Shown: positions 16,813 through 25,967 of the stretch, in pieces | How the letters are laid out: each line of letters opens with the position of its first letter | How positions within the stretch are numbered: the stretch's first letter is position 1 | Source of the DNA: Acidobacteriota bacterium | GTDB lineage: Bacteria; Acidobacteriota; Terriglobia; Terriglobales; Acidobacteriaceae | Assembly (NCBI GenBank): GCA_003225005.1 | Contig: QIAN01000523.1 | Coordinates: 1-37,340, forward strand | DNA: 37,340 nt | Reading direction: 5' to 3' | Position numbers and translations under genes: made by a program | Notes under the pieces: generated by a model | Told to the model about the DNA's origin: nothing | Databases searched by the model: none | Seen by the model: only the letters and a program-made list of their open reading frames with translations

Positions 16813-18452
16813 ATTCATGGGGCAAGGTCTTCACCCTGGCCTTGGTTGCTGCTTTTCGAATGGCGGGTTCATCAGCCTGGGCACAACAGGAGGGATCTGC
16901 GATCACCGCCGTCGTGAACGTAAGCGCAGGGGACTTGCTCGCGCAGCCGGTCGGCGCAAACTGGACTTCTTACAACGGCGACTACACAGGGCGCCGCTTC
17001 AGTAGTCTGCACGAAATCAATCCGCAGAACGTTGCGCAGTTGCGCGCGACGTGGGTCTTCCATCCTGGCAATTCCGAAAGACTCGAAGCGACTCCGGTGG
17101 TCGTCAATGGCATTATGTACCTCACCTCGGCCAACGATGCCTTTGCTCTGGATGCACGAACGGGACGCGCATTGTGGCATCACGAACGGCCAGTGAGTTC
17201 AGGGCTACTGGATGATGCCGCAGCTCATCATAACCGTGGCGTGGGAGTGTGGCGGAACTTCGTCTACATGGAAACGGATGATGCCCACCTGCTTTGCCTC
17301 GATGCCCGCTCAGGAAATCTGCTATGGGACGTTGCGTACGCGGACAAGGCGAAGCACTATGGCGCGACCAGCGCTCCCCTCGTCGTGAAAGACGAAGTGA
17401 TCGTCGGCACGTCCGGAGGCGACTCTGGTGTGCGCGGCTTCCTGGTAGCCTACGACGCGCTGACCGGGAGCCTGAAGTGGCGGTTCTGGACGATTCCCGG
17501 GCCGGGCGAGTTCGGCTCCGCCAGTTGGCCGGGCGATTCCTATCTGCACGGCGGTGGCACAACGTGGATGCCGGGCACCTACGATCCCAAACTCGACACC
17601 GTTTACTGGACAACCAGCAACGCCGCGCCCGATTTTGTGGGAGATTCCCGTCCCGGGGACGACCTTTATACAGCCTGCGTTTTAGCGCTCAACCCCGACA
17701 CTGGGGCGTTGAAATGGTACTTCCAGTTCACACCTCACGACTTGTATGACTATGACGCCAACGAAACACCGGTGCTTGTGGATGTCGAAGAGAACGGCAC
17801 GACCCGTCACTTGTTGGTACAGGCCAACCGCAACGGCTTTCTCTATGTTCTTGACCGCAGCAATGGCAAATTTGTCAGAGCATCCCCGTTCGTGCAGAAG
17901 CTGAACTGGGCCACGGTTATCGGCCCATCTGGCGGCCCCCTACTGTCGGGTCGAGTACCGACCGCGCAAGGCACGTACATCTGCCCCGGCATCAACGGGG
18001 CTACCAATTGGTTTTCCCCTTCGTATAATCCCGACACTGGGCTTTTCTATGTCATAGCGCTTGAGAGTTGCAATCTATATTTCAGCAACCCAAAGCTGTT
18101 TGCGCCCGGCAAGACTTACTACGGTACGGGCACAAAGCTTCCACCCGATGAACACGCTCAGAAGACGCTGCTGGCGTTCTCCGTATCAGAGGGAAAGCGA
18201 GTGTGGAGTTATCCCCAAGTCGGACACGCCGATTCCTGGGGAGGGACGCTGGCCACCGCCGGCGAATTGGTATTCTTTGGGGACGATGCCGGGTCTGTGG
18301 AAGCGGTTGAGGCCCAGACCGGCCGAGCACTCTGGCACTTCAACACCGGCCAGAAGATGCATGCCTCACCGATGAGTTACATGGTCGATGGCATCCAATA
18401 CGTCGCGCTCTCGGCAGGAAGCGATGTTTTCAGCTTCTCGCTTCCGCATTGA
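16809..18452 (+). CDS. PQQ-dependent alcohol/sugar dehydrogenase, periplasmic
   Basis: 547 residues: signal peptide (1-25) and an eight-bladed propeller of the quinoprotein alcohol dehydrogenase family. It opens with NWTSYNGDYTGRRFSSLHEI and has tryptophan-docking repeats such as ALDARTGRALWHHE and CLDARSGNLLWDVAY. Likely PQQ/Ca2+ residues are Glu93, Arg143, Asp205 (where many relatives have Glu), Asn271 and catalytic Asp314 in DLYDYDANE. The adjacent-Cys ring found in most relatives is replaced by Ala/His at 137-141, and no haem domain follows, so a separate electron acceptor is needed. It begins with GTG overlapping the upstream stop. Substrate unknown; an alcohol, polyol or sugar is likely. 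Confidence 0.9.
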   Translation: MNSWGKVFTLALVAAFRMAGSSAWAQQEGSAITAVVNVSAGDLLAQPVGANWTSYNGDYTGRRFSSLHEINPQNVAQLRATWVFHPGNSERLEATPVVVNGIMYLTSANDAFALDARTGRALWHHERPVSSGLLDDAAAHHNRGVGVWRNFVYMETDDAHLLCLDARSGNLLWDVAYADKAKHYGATSAPLVVKDEVIVGTSGGDSGVRGFLVAYDALTGSLKWRFWTIPGPGEFGSASWPGDSYLHGGGTTWMPGTYDPKLDTVYWTTSNAAPDFVGDSRPGDDLYTACVLALNPDTGALKWYFQFTPHDLYDYDANETPVLVDVEENGTTRHLLVQANRNGFLYVLDRSNGKFVRASPFVQKLNWATVIGPSGGPLLSGRVPTAQGTYICPGINGATNWFSPSYNPDTGLFYVIALESCNLYFSNPKLFAPGKTYYGTGTKLPPDEHAQKTLLAFSVSEGKRVWSYPQVGHADSWGGTLATAGELVFFGDDAGSVEAVEAQTGRALWHFNTGQKMHASPMSYMVDGIQYVALSAGSDVFSFSLPH

Positions 18453-18530
18453 CGACGCGGTTCTGGGGGGACGATGAAGAGCTGTACGGTGAAGCCCATA
18501 GTCGGCCACCCGAAAGGTGTCCCGAAACCG

Positions 18531-18648
18531 CTTTTTCACGCACGTAGTTTGTTAGTGTCTCGTAGTACAAGAACTGGGTGGGCAGAAACGGATTGCTCGC
18601 GTTGCAATCGGTTGGCGCTTCATCGAAGAAGATGCCATCGAAAGGATA
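18531..18648 (-). pseudogene. spherulation-specific family 4-like fragment
   Basis: The minus-strand frame from about 18645 reads YPFDGIFFDEAPTDCNASNP and then YYETLTNYVREK. This matches the strand with an acidic pair (DGIFFDE) and the following YYxxLxxYV helix of spherulin-4-type TIM-barrel proteins, which are glycosidase-like. Only about 40 residues survive. The frame is fused directly to an amidohydrolase fragment at the shared YP. After REK the frame degenerates and reaches its stop near the end of the PQQ dehydrogenase gene. Confidence 0.45.
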
Positions 18649-18800
18649 TTCAAGATACCGGTCCTCGGTTTCCAGAAACTGAGAATGCAAACCGGTACAC
18701 GGGTTCGGGGATCAAATCCGTGCCAAAGAGAACGCGATCGGAATACTGCAGGAAGAAATTGCGGCCGGTGTAAGGTTGGCGACAGAGTTCAGCCTGGTGA
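18643..18800 (-). pseudogene. amidohydrolase-family fragment, frameshifted
   Basis: One minus-strand frame reads AELCRQPYTGRNFFLQYSDR followed by VLFGTDLIPEPVYR, and the +1 frame continues HSQFLETEDRYLEYP. Together they form the metal-site Asp block (FGTD) and following helix of metal-dependent amidohydrolases of the decarboxylase/lactonase type. One extra T at about 18689-18691 explains the shift. The N-terminal HxH site and the C-terminal GRWxxYGxxLP block are missing here; a C-terminal block of just this family sits at 25994 on the other strand. Confidence 0.6.
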
Positions 18801-18931
18801 TCGGCTCGCGCAATGGCCCACGGAGATCGAGTTTGACCACAGCGCAAGACACTCTATTTCAGCCAGTCGCTGCAACGCTGCAAGACCTCTGGTCCTTTGC
18901 TTGGGAACCGGGCGAGTTTTCGTTTCATTGC

Positions 18932-18983
18932 TATAATGCTTTCTAAACTTTACTATACGTTTCGTACGTGGTTGCCCGTATAG
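18932..18983 (+). promoter_or_regulatory. -10 box and inverted repeat upstream of the AgaS-like gene
   Basis: A perfect TATAAT lies at 18932-18937, without a good -35 box. Downstream, CTATACG (18953-18959) and CGTATAG (18977-18983) form a perfect inverted repeat with a 17-base spacer, ending about 31 bases before the start codon. It could be an operator for a sugar-responsive repressor. No direct evidence of binding. Confidence 0.4.
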
Positions 18984-19014
18984 GGCGCAATTTGGGCGTT
19001 GGGAAGGAGGGAGC

Positions 19015-20214
19015 TTGTTCCAGGGGCGAAAGGACGGATTGTTGGCGTTGGTTGATGCAAGCGAGAAAGAAAAAGAAGCCCGTGGCATCCTTTACACTCC
19101 GAACGAAATCTTGCGTCAGCCCTCAACTTGGCGGAGGACACACAAAATCTGCGCAGAGCGGCGGCCTGAGTTGAGCCAATTTTTACGGACAGTGGGAATC
19201 GGAGCGGAACAAGGGTCCCGCCCTGTCGTATTTCTTGTAGGCGCAGGGACTTCCGATTATGTTGGTCGGGCTTTAACCCCCTTGCTGCATCGGCTGTGGG
19301 GATGTGAAGTATGGGCAGTTCCCAGCACCGACCTTCTGACAAACTTCGAAGACCTAGTGTTCGCAGACCGGCCTTACTTGTGGATATCGTTTTCGCGCTC
19401 CGGCGACAGTTCCGAGGGGTTGGCCGTACTGGAAGCCGCGATCAAGAAATATACCCAGGTGCGGCACCTGGTGGTGACCTGCAACCAACAAGGACGGATG
19501 GCCGCGGTGTGCAAGAAGAAACCCGACAGTACCTTCTTGCTTGCGTTGGACGATACGGCGAACGATCTGGGGCTGGCAATGACGAGTTCTTACACAAACA
19601 TGGTGGTTGCCGGGCAGTGCCTTGCCCACGTGTTTTCTCCCGATGACTACGGGGATCCGTTTTCCATGTTGCTGCGAGCAGGAGAGCGTTTCCTGGAACG
19701 TGCGCAGGAAGTCGCGAATGCGATCGCCCAGGAAGATTTCTCGAAGGTGTGTTTTGTGGGTTCGGGAGTGCTGCGAGCCGTAGGACTAGAATCCGCCCTA
19801 AAGCTGCTGGAGCTGACCGCCGGCAAAATAACCACTGTGTCGGAATCCACTCTGGGGCTCCGCCATGGCCCCATGTCGGCGCTGGACCAGAACACCGTAT
19901 TCGTGAGTTTTCTTTCGCAAGATTTGCACCGCCGAAAGTATGAGCTGGACTTGATAGAGGAAGTCCGCAGAAAGCGCCTTGTAAAGCTTCTGGTGGTGGT
20001 AGCCCCCGAGTCCACAAATCAGCTCGACCGGCTGGCGGATCATGTGCTTTCCCTGCATACGCCTGACCTCGCCGACGAATACCGCGCGCCTGTGGACGTG
20101 ATACTGGCCCAGTTGTTAGGGCTGTTCTGTTCCTTGCGGCTGGGACTCCAGCCTGATTGTCCCAGCCCTAACGGCGCCATCAGCCGGGTTGTATCTCACG
20201 TGAACATCTACTGA
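19015..20214 (+). CDS. agaS: AgaS-type ketose/aldose isomerase or galactosamine-6-phosphate deaminase
   Basis: 399 residues with two SIS domains in AgaS order. The N-terminus NEILRQPSTWRRTHKI matches the family's EI-x-QQPxxW motif. Domain 1 shows FLVGAGTSDYVGRAL and WISFSRSGDSSEG (phosphate loop); domain 2 shows VCFVGSGVLRAVGLESALK and STLGLRHGPMSALD. The tail CPSPNGAISRVVSHVNIY matches the usual PSGxxNRVVxGVxIY ending. Known AgaS enzymes convert galactosamine-6-phosphate to tagatose-6-phosphate plus ammonia in the cytoplasm. The TTG start is decided by AAGGAGG at close spacing. It is a single gene facing the minus-strand glycosidase block and complements the GH36-like enzyme if galactosamine-containing glycans are used. 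Confidence 0.85.
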   Translation: MFQGRKDGLLALVDASEKEKEARGILYTPNEILRQPSTWRRTHKICAERRPELSQFLRTVGIGAEQGSRPVVFLVGAGTSDYVGRALTPLLHRLWGCEVWAVPSTDLLTNFEDLVFADRPYLWISFSRSGDSSEGLAVLEAAIKKYTQVRHLVVTCNQQGRMAAVCKKKPDSTFLLALDDTANDLGLAMTSSYTNMVVAGQCLAHVFSPDDYGDPFSMLLRAGERFLERAQEVANAIAQEDFSKVCFVGSGVLRAVGLESALKLLELTAGKITTVSESTLGLRHGPMSALDQNTVFVSFLSQDLHRRKYELDLIEEVRRKRLVKLLVVVAPESTNQLDRLADHVLSLHTPDLADEYRAPVDVILAQLLGLFCSLRLGLQPDCPSPNGAISRVVSHVNIY

Positions 20215-20703
20215 CAAGAAGGATGCCGACTTCCAGCTCTGCGCCGCGGCGGAACACGTTAACTTAGAAGCATTTTCGCCAGCGATGTGCCGGAGGCTAC
20301 ACAGCTCGCCGCGCGCCATAGATAACCGTGCCGCCGGCGGTGCCGCGCTCAGTGGCGGTGGTCTCTTTGCCGAAGCAGGCTTCATCGGAGCGTATGAGGA
20401 AGATCATGTTGAAGCCCTTGCGCATGTCCATCGCCGTGATGGGCAAGCCTTCTTTTCCCCTGGAGCCTTGTGTTCCTGTTCCTCCCTGGGAACATCGCCG
20501 GCCGTGCCCTTGGAGTTGGCGAAGCTGGAGGGATCGACGAAGTCCAGGTTCATGGCGTCGCTGCGAGCGCAAAACATCTCCAATCCGCTGCATTCGTAAA
20601 CACAGTCCGATGAGGAAGCCAAGCCCTCAAACCGGACTTTCGGGGAAGTGCGTACCGCCCTCTGCACTCTCTATATGACGAGGCACCGCTCTAGCGAGCT
20701 GTT
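20215..20703. other. gene-poor stretch, possible unrecognised remnant
   Basis: On the minus strand two overlapping frames (about 20440-20667 and 20297-20445) could join by a one-base shift into one protein-like reading: CVYECSGLEMFCARSDAMNL, then DFVDPSSFANSKGTAGD, then ITAMDMRKGFNMIFLIRSDE and ending in GTVIYGARRAV. The composition looks coding, but I recognise no family. It may be a decayed gene. No terminator hairpin was seen for the gene at 19015-20214. Confidence 0.25.
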
Positions 20704-22194
20704 TCAACTAGATAGTTTCAACTCGCGAATCGCCTCTCCAGCGCCGCTGAGGTCGGCGAGCCGCATCTCGGAATACTTGCGAGATAGAATCACGCCTGGC
20801 GCGCCAGCGCGGAAAGCCGCCAGGACTGCTTCCTTAACGCTGTGCGGCGTGCACTTGCTGTTATTGGGCTCGGTCGGGATATCGATATCAATGCCTGGCC
20901 AGATCAGAGTGCTCGTGCCGGCAACACCCTGCAGCGCGCGTTTCGTCTCGCGGTAGACGTAATCAGCTGAAAGCCCTGTGTGAGGAATCTGGTCGTAGCT
21001 GCGCTCCTTGAATCCCATCAGCGCATAGTTAAGATCGATCAGGCTCTGTTTCGAGAGATCTCCATAGAGTGTCGAGCCGATATTGTCGGCGTACAGCGCC
21101 ATCCGCTCGCCGCCGCAGTTGTTGTACATAACGATCTTGATAAAATCGGAATAATTGGAGAGCTCACGCAGGTCCTGTTCCGCACGATAGATCGGATTGA
21201 AGGAATTGTTGTGCCAGATGTGCCAACCTACCGGCACCGTCGGCTTGGCTGTGTTTACCGTTTTGTGTATTGCGGCGTAGGTCTCGCGAAGGCTGTCAGT
21301 CCAGAGCATTTCCCAGGCGGCTAGTTCGGGATACCGCAAGAGGAGCCGCCAGAATTGAACGTAGTAGCCGTCCACGGGGCGTTTGCCGCTCCGCGCCGAG
21401 CGAACAAATTTTTCCAACTGCAGAAATCCCTGCCTGGCACGCTCCACATTGATGCCGCGTTCTTTCGCTTTGCTCTGACAAAACCCGCAGAAGCAAGTTA
21501 CATTGCTAGGATCGACCGGCGGTACGTCATGCGTGGCTCCCAAGCCGTCCGAAAGCGCACCCTGGCGCTCGGATCCCCACATAATTCCGTCGATGTCATA
21601 CGAACGGGCATAGTCCTCGACTAGGCCTGTCAGGAAATTCCGGTAGTCCGGATTGTTGACGCACAGCGTCTCGGCATTCCGCCCGTACAGATCTCGTTCC
21701 AGCAGTTTCTCGATGTTCGGCAAGTCGGTGCGAAACACGTCCTCGAGCCAGCAGATGACCTTCATGCCGCGCTTTTTAGCCGCAGGGAGCACTTCGGCCA
21801 GGATATCCAGGTCGCCGTGGTCGGGCGCACGAGTGTCCTTGAGGACCGTGTTCTTGTAGTACTGGGGATGAGGGATGGCGAAGTTCCCGCCGTGAAAATT
21901 GACATCGTACTCCTGCTTGCCGTGATCGGGCAGCGGCTGGCCCGGAATCTGTCTTCCGGCGATACCCCGACCGTAGGTGAATACCGCAAGAAACAGCGTA
22001 TTCACGCAGGCACGTTCCTGAAGCACATCGAGGACTTTCTCGGTGCCTTCATCCACAAACGAAACTGCTCCGACTTGGATGCCGATCATTTTGCAGGAAA
22101 CAGCAGTATGTCCTAAAGTTGGCATGGCCAAGGCTGCGCCGGATCCCGCGGCGATCTTCAGGAATTCGCGGCGATTCACGTCTAATGTCAACAT
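20704..22194 (-). CDS. Tat-exported glycosidase-like TIM-barrel protein (GHL6-like)
   Basis: 496 residues. A twin-arginine signal, NRREFLKIAAGSGAALA, occupies 7-23. The body has barrel-strand patterns seen in hypothetical glycosyl hydrolases (GHL families): KKRGMKVICWLEDVF, a flexible loop, then DYARSYDIDGIMWGSERQG with candidate catalytic Glu209, and CFCGFCQSKAKERGI with Cys at 234, 236 and 239, a short cysteine cluster typical of GHL6-like proteins. Later VPVGWHIWHNNSFNP and a C-terminal GAPGVILSRKYSEM. The activity of these families is not established. The ATG follows GGGAG and lies three bases after the stop of the beta-helix gene, so the two are one transcript. Confidence 0.7.
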   Translation of the reverse strand: MLTLDVNRREFLKIAAGSGAALAMPTLGHTAVSCKMIGIQVGAVSFVDEGTEKVLDVLQERACVNTLFLAVFTYGRGIAGRQIPGQPLPDHGKQEYDVNFHGGNFAIPHPQYYKNTVLKDTRAPDHGDLDILAEVLPAAKKRGMKVICWLEDVFRTDLPNIEKLLERDLYGRNAETLCVNNPDYRNFLTGLVEDYARSYDIDGIMWGSERQGALSDGLGATHDVPPVDPSNVTCFCGFCQSKAKERGINVERARQGFLQLEKFVRSARSGKRPVDGYYVQFWRLLLRYPELAAWEMLWTDSLRETYAAIHKTVNTAKPTVPVGWHIWHNNSFNPIYRAEQDLRELSNYSDFIKIVMYNNCGGERMALYADNIGSTLYGDLSKQSLIDLNYALMGFKERSYDQIPHTGLSADYVYRETKRALQGVAGTSTLIWPGIDIDIPTEPNNSKCTPHSVKEAVLAAFRAGAPGVILSRKYSEMRLADLSGAGEAIRELKLSS

Positions 22195-22197
22195 GGA

Positions 22198-23712
22198 TCA
22201 CTCCCGTTGACTTTGGTAGCAGCCGACGTCTACTTTTCCGGATGTGACCCGCGGTGAACCTTCAAGATCCAGTTCTCCCACCGGCACTCCGTCAGTCGTG
22301 CCAGCAGCGAGCGCCGGAGAATCCGACTGCAGATGAAAGTCCTTAGCGGCAGCATCAACAAAATGCGGATCCAGAAAACGGGAATGGCGGTCATTCCCGG
22401 TTGACTGAACATCTCTATCGAATCCTGTCACGGTGGCAGAGAACTCTTTCCAGGCGCTCGCCTTCGCTCCGGAGGCACAGTAATAAAGGTTGTGATCGAT
22501 AGTGACGGGCGGCTGGTTGGTTTCGAACTGAGATTTGTTCACCGTTATAAGGCAGCTGGGCCCTGCGTGCACGATGTTATTCTCAAAAATGTTGTTCGCC
22601 ATCTTCCACTGCATCTGGAACTCACCGGAGCCGGTTCCCGACGTGTCGTTGTCGTGGAGCGTGTTGTTTACAACCGTGCAATGCTCGGTGCGTCCTCGCT
22701 CAGGCGCATAACCCCCGATGGAAACACCTGCGGTATGGCAGTGATAGATAAGGTTATTCCGCGCAATGACGTAACTGGTGGCGCGGTTCTGGTGCTCACT
22801 GGCGAGCTCGATTCCGAAGTCCACATCATGAATGACGTTCTGTTCGATCAGGATTCTGGTGCCACCGTCCACGTAAATACCATCGGAAGATTCATCGTTG
22901 CGGTATGCCGGATTGCCGCGCGAGGTAATGTTGTAAACCAGATTGCCGCTTACTACTCCGTCGCGAGCCTGGTCGACGGCAGGGTCGGGTGCCGTGCGCT
23001 CAAAACCGATGATGTCGATTCCGATGTTGTTGTTGTCGTGGACAACATTGTGCGTGATGTGGAAGGTCGTAACGTTCCCGTTTACCACCAGCGACTCACT
23101 AGAACCGGTTTTGAGGTGATGCACCTCATTGCCGTCAATAACCAGTTCACTGATCGGAATCTTGGCGTCGGTACCGTATACAGCAATGCCAAACCCGTTG
23201 CCGCCTCGTCCCGGAGCATCACGCCCATTAAAATTCTGCTCAATATGATGGACGTTGTTCTTCAGCAGTTCTAGATGGGAGCCGGCCCCCATAACACTTA
23301 TGCCCAATGGAGTCAGCCGATGTTCGGCGGTGCGGAAGTTGCGAATTTCAAAACCCTCGATTCTGACGTAACTCTTGTCATGAATGGTCAGTATGCCGCT
23401 TCTGCCATCCGGAGCGAAATGCTCTGCGTCGAGGACCGCTGTCTCGCCGGGATAGCTTCGAAAAGTAATGTATCCATCAGTCGCGTTGCCGGATGCCTTG
23501 ATGCTTACGAGCTCTTCGTAGACTCCACCCCGCACATTGACGGTACTACCCGCACGCACGGTGTCTGCGGCATGTTGAACGGTGCGCCAAGGTGCCGTTT
23601 GGGTGCCGGGATTCGAATCAGCCCCGGTCGTCGACACGTAGAAAGAGGAGATGGACTGGCCAAGGGCCCCAGAGACGCACACAAGTAACACAACAAGGGA
23701 TAAGAATTTCAC
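22198..23712 (-). CDS. secreted right-handed beta-helix protein (polysaccharide-lyase-like)
   Basis: 504 residues with a Sec signal peptide (1-18). It opens with FYVSTTGADSNPGTQTAPWR, TVQHAADTVRAGSTVNVRGG, the entry motif of DUF1565/PL9-like parallel beta-helix proteins, and continues with many Asn-rich coils (ELLKNNVHHIEQ, VIDGNEVHHL, ITHNVVHDNNNIGIDIIG, IEQNVIHDVDFGIELAS, ARNNLIYHC). Such proteins degrade or bind acidic polysaccharides such as pectin or alginate; the catalytic residues cannot be placed from sequence alone. The GTG start at 23710-23712 lies behind GGGAGGAC. It sits between the GH36-like and GHL6-like genes. Confidence 0.82.
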   Translation of the reverse strand: MKFLSLVVLLVCVSGALGQSISSFYVSTTGADSNPGTQTAPWRTVQHAADTVRAGSTVNVRGGVYEELVSIKASGNATDGYITFRSYPGETAVLDAEHFAPDGRSGILTIHDKSYVRIEGFEIRNFRTAEHRLTPLGISVMGAGSHLELLKNNVHHIEQNFNGRDAPGRGGNGFGIAVYGTDAKIPISELVIDGNEVHHLKTGSSESLVVNGNVTTFHITHNVVHDNNNIGIDIIGFERTAPDPAVDQARDGVVSGNLVYNITSRGNPAYRNDESSDGIYVDGGTRILIEQNVIHDVDFGIELASEHQNRATSYVIARNNLIYHCHTAGVSIGGYAPERGRTEHCTVVNNTLHDNDTSGTGSGEFQMQWKMANNIFENNIVHAGPSCLITVNKSQFETNQPPVTIDHNLYYCASGAKASAWKEFSATVTGFDRDVQSTGNDRHSRFLDPHFVDAAAKDFHLQSDSPALAAGTTDGVPVGELDLEGSPRVTSGKVDVGCYQSQRE

Positions 23713-23800
23713 GCTTGTCCTCCCAAGAAAAGTACCCTGCTATGTAAACACTATCTCGCACGTACTGTGCAGAGGTTAACGCACCATACCTCAGCTCAGC

Positions 23801-25917
23801 TCACTGTGGCTGCACTTCTACAAGCAGACTTCCGTCGAACTCAGCCGGCAGATGTGTCCTGTGTCCTGACACCGTACCAAGGCTTTTTCCTGTAACGTAG
23901 TCCACCACGCTGTAGGTGCGGTCTTCGAGGCCACGCAGTTCGACTGGCCCCTTCCACTGCTTTGCAAAGAAAGCGTAGTACATGGCATGCCCTTTGCGGA
24001 TTGCATGAGTCTCGGGCACATCGAAGCCGATGTCATAGAGCTGCCCGAGATATTGTCCTCTTGACAACATCTTTTCCCGATAGATACGAAGCCACTTTAC
24101 GAATTCCTTCTCCCGCTGCTGAGTCAGGTCGGATTGCCCCTTTTCGCGACCAGAGACGGAATGACGAACTGTGTGCCCACGATGCCTCCCACGCCCACAG
24201 TGGATGCAAAGTCGTTGCCGCCATCGCTCAGTTCGACGTGATCGCCGAAGAATGGAATGGTGTCTCCCATCAGGGCCTTTAACGTTTTTGCCTTGGAACG
24301 AACTTGAAAGGAACCTCTTGGGTCGGAAGCCACAGACATATTGAAGTGCGGCATGGTGAAAAAGGAGAACGCCGTGCCGCAGGGGCAGAACTCCACCAGC
24401 GTCCCAGGCTTTACAGCCTGTGCGGTTTCGTAAATTGCGCGGAAGAAATCCGGCAGAGCCTCGACCGATTCCTCCGGCTGTCCGTGGTGGTGAGCTGGGT
24501 TGTAGCAGGCTGGAACTCCGTTCATGTGCTGGCCGTCGAGCTTCAGCCCGTCAAATCCCCAATCCAGCAAAATCTTTCGCACCAATGCCTTGTGGTACTC
24601 CACGACGCGGCGGTCCGCTGGGCACAAATAGTAGGAGTTCCACCAGGAAACTTTTCTCTTGGAGCCATCACGGTTCAGTAACTCGTAGTCGGGATGATCC
24701 CGGAGCAGTTCCGAGTCTTGCACAGCGCTGAGCGGCGACCACCAGAGCTGGGCCTTGAATCCTTCCTGGTGAATGCGGTCAACCATGGCCTTGATGTCAG
24801 CGTCTCCGTGGGGGAATTTCTTGGGATCAAGCGCCCAATCGCCCACATTGTTCTGCCAACCGTCGTCGAGCGTGACCCACACAAATCCCAAGCGTTTCAC
24901 CGTCGGAAGTGTGTCATACACCTGCTGGGGCTGCACTGATCGGCCATATCCCCACGCGCACCAGATGGCGCCGAAAGCGTCATCTGGTGCGGTGGCTGTC
25001 TGGAAGCCTTGTTTCATCATGAAGCGCCGATAGTCGGCGAGCGCGCGGAAGTAATCTCCCTGGTGGACGGCAACGAAAGTGCGAAACGTATGAAAGCTTT
25101 CGCCGGGGCTGAGAGAGATAGCCTTGGCGAAGCGCACGGCAATCTTGGCGTGCGCGGGATCAGGCATGGATACGGGCAGGGAAACCAGCTTCGGCCGGGG
25201 TTCGACATGTCCCACAGCAATTCCAACGTCACGCCGCCAGACGTCGACAATCGGCGTGCCGCCACCATAATCGCTGGCGTTCATGCCTTGATAATTCTCC
25301 TGCTGAAAATCGGCGTGCAACGGTACGACCCAGTTGGGGCGTTTTTCATAGGAGCCGCTCTGGTAAGACCAGAAAGCTGGCGAGCCCATTCCGCGCTGCG
25401 CGTTCAAAATGTAGGCATTGTTGGTCCAACTATTGATCGCAAGCTTGGTTGTTCCGGTATTGGTGTACTGAACCTCGAAGAAGGCCATCGCAGGAAAGTC
25501 GTCATATACGGTCACGGTGACCATCTTTGTGAGCGCTCCCGCCTTTCCTTCCACGATGAGCCGCTCACCCTCCCCGAAAGCGTCTTTTGTACGCCCGTGT
25601 TTTTGCGAGGTCAGGAGAAATCCGGTCCAGGGCTTGTCGGCGGTTGTCACAGTCTCAGAGGCAGTGAACGGCCCCATCAGCGTCTTCGTCTTGTCAAAAC
25701 GGGCAACCACCCGGCTGCGTAGGTGGTTATCAAATTCAATTCGCAGATTGCCGCCTTGAATCTGAGGCTTGCCGGTGGGGCCGTCCGCAGCGACGGCGGG
25801 CGACCAAGACGCAAACCCAATGGTGAGAGCAACCCAAAGCCTGGTCGTAGTCGCGGCTTTCAGCTTTCGAAGCGGGTTGTTGTCAGATTGCAGAATTCTT
25901 GTCTTGGTGGAACACAT
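23801..25917 (-). pseudogene. GH36-like alpha-galactosidase, interrupted by one frameshift
   Basis: The first frame (25917 to 24124, 597 residues) has a signal segment, a beta-sandwich start, then the barrel with TLDDGWQNNVGDW (351-355 DDGWQ), GFDGLKLDGQHMNG with nucleophile Asp461, a CPCGTAF block and SVASDPRGS with likely acid/base Asp532. It stops soon after FVIPSLVAKRG. The -1 frame continues without loss: QREKEFVKWLRIYREKM, RGQYLGQLYDIGFDVPETHA, MYYAFFAKQWKGPVELRGL and LLVEVQPQ, the normal GH36 end, to 23801. The break lies in AAAAGGGG (24137-24144 on the plus strand as CCCCTTTT). A missing base, a sequencing error or ribosomal -1 slippage would each explain it. Start ATG 25915-25917 chosen over longer TTG frame. 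Confidence 0.85.
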
Positions 25918-25967
25918 ACTTGATCTCACCCCCGGCACATAGTGAAGAGCATGAATGAAATAAAACA

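Noticed and set aside
20297-20667. Minus-strand frames that join by a one-base shift into a protein-like sequence
   Set aside because: No family recognised and the join is arbitrary, so it is not called as a gene; it is described only in the stretch entry.
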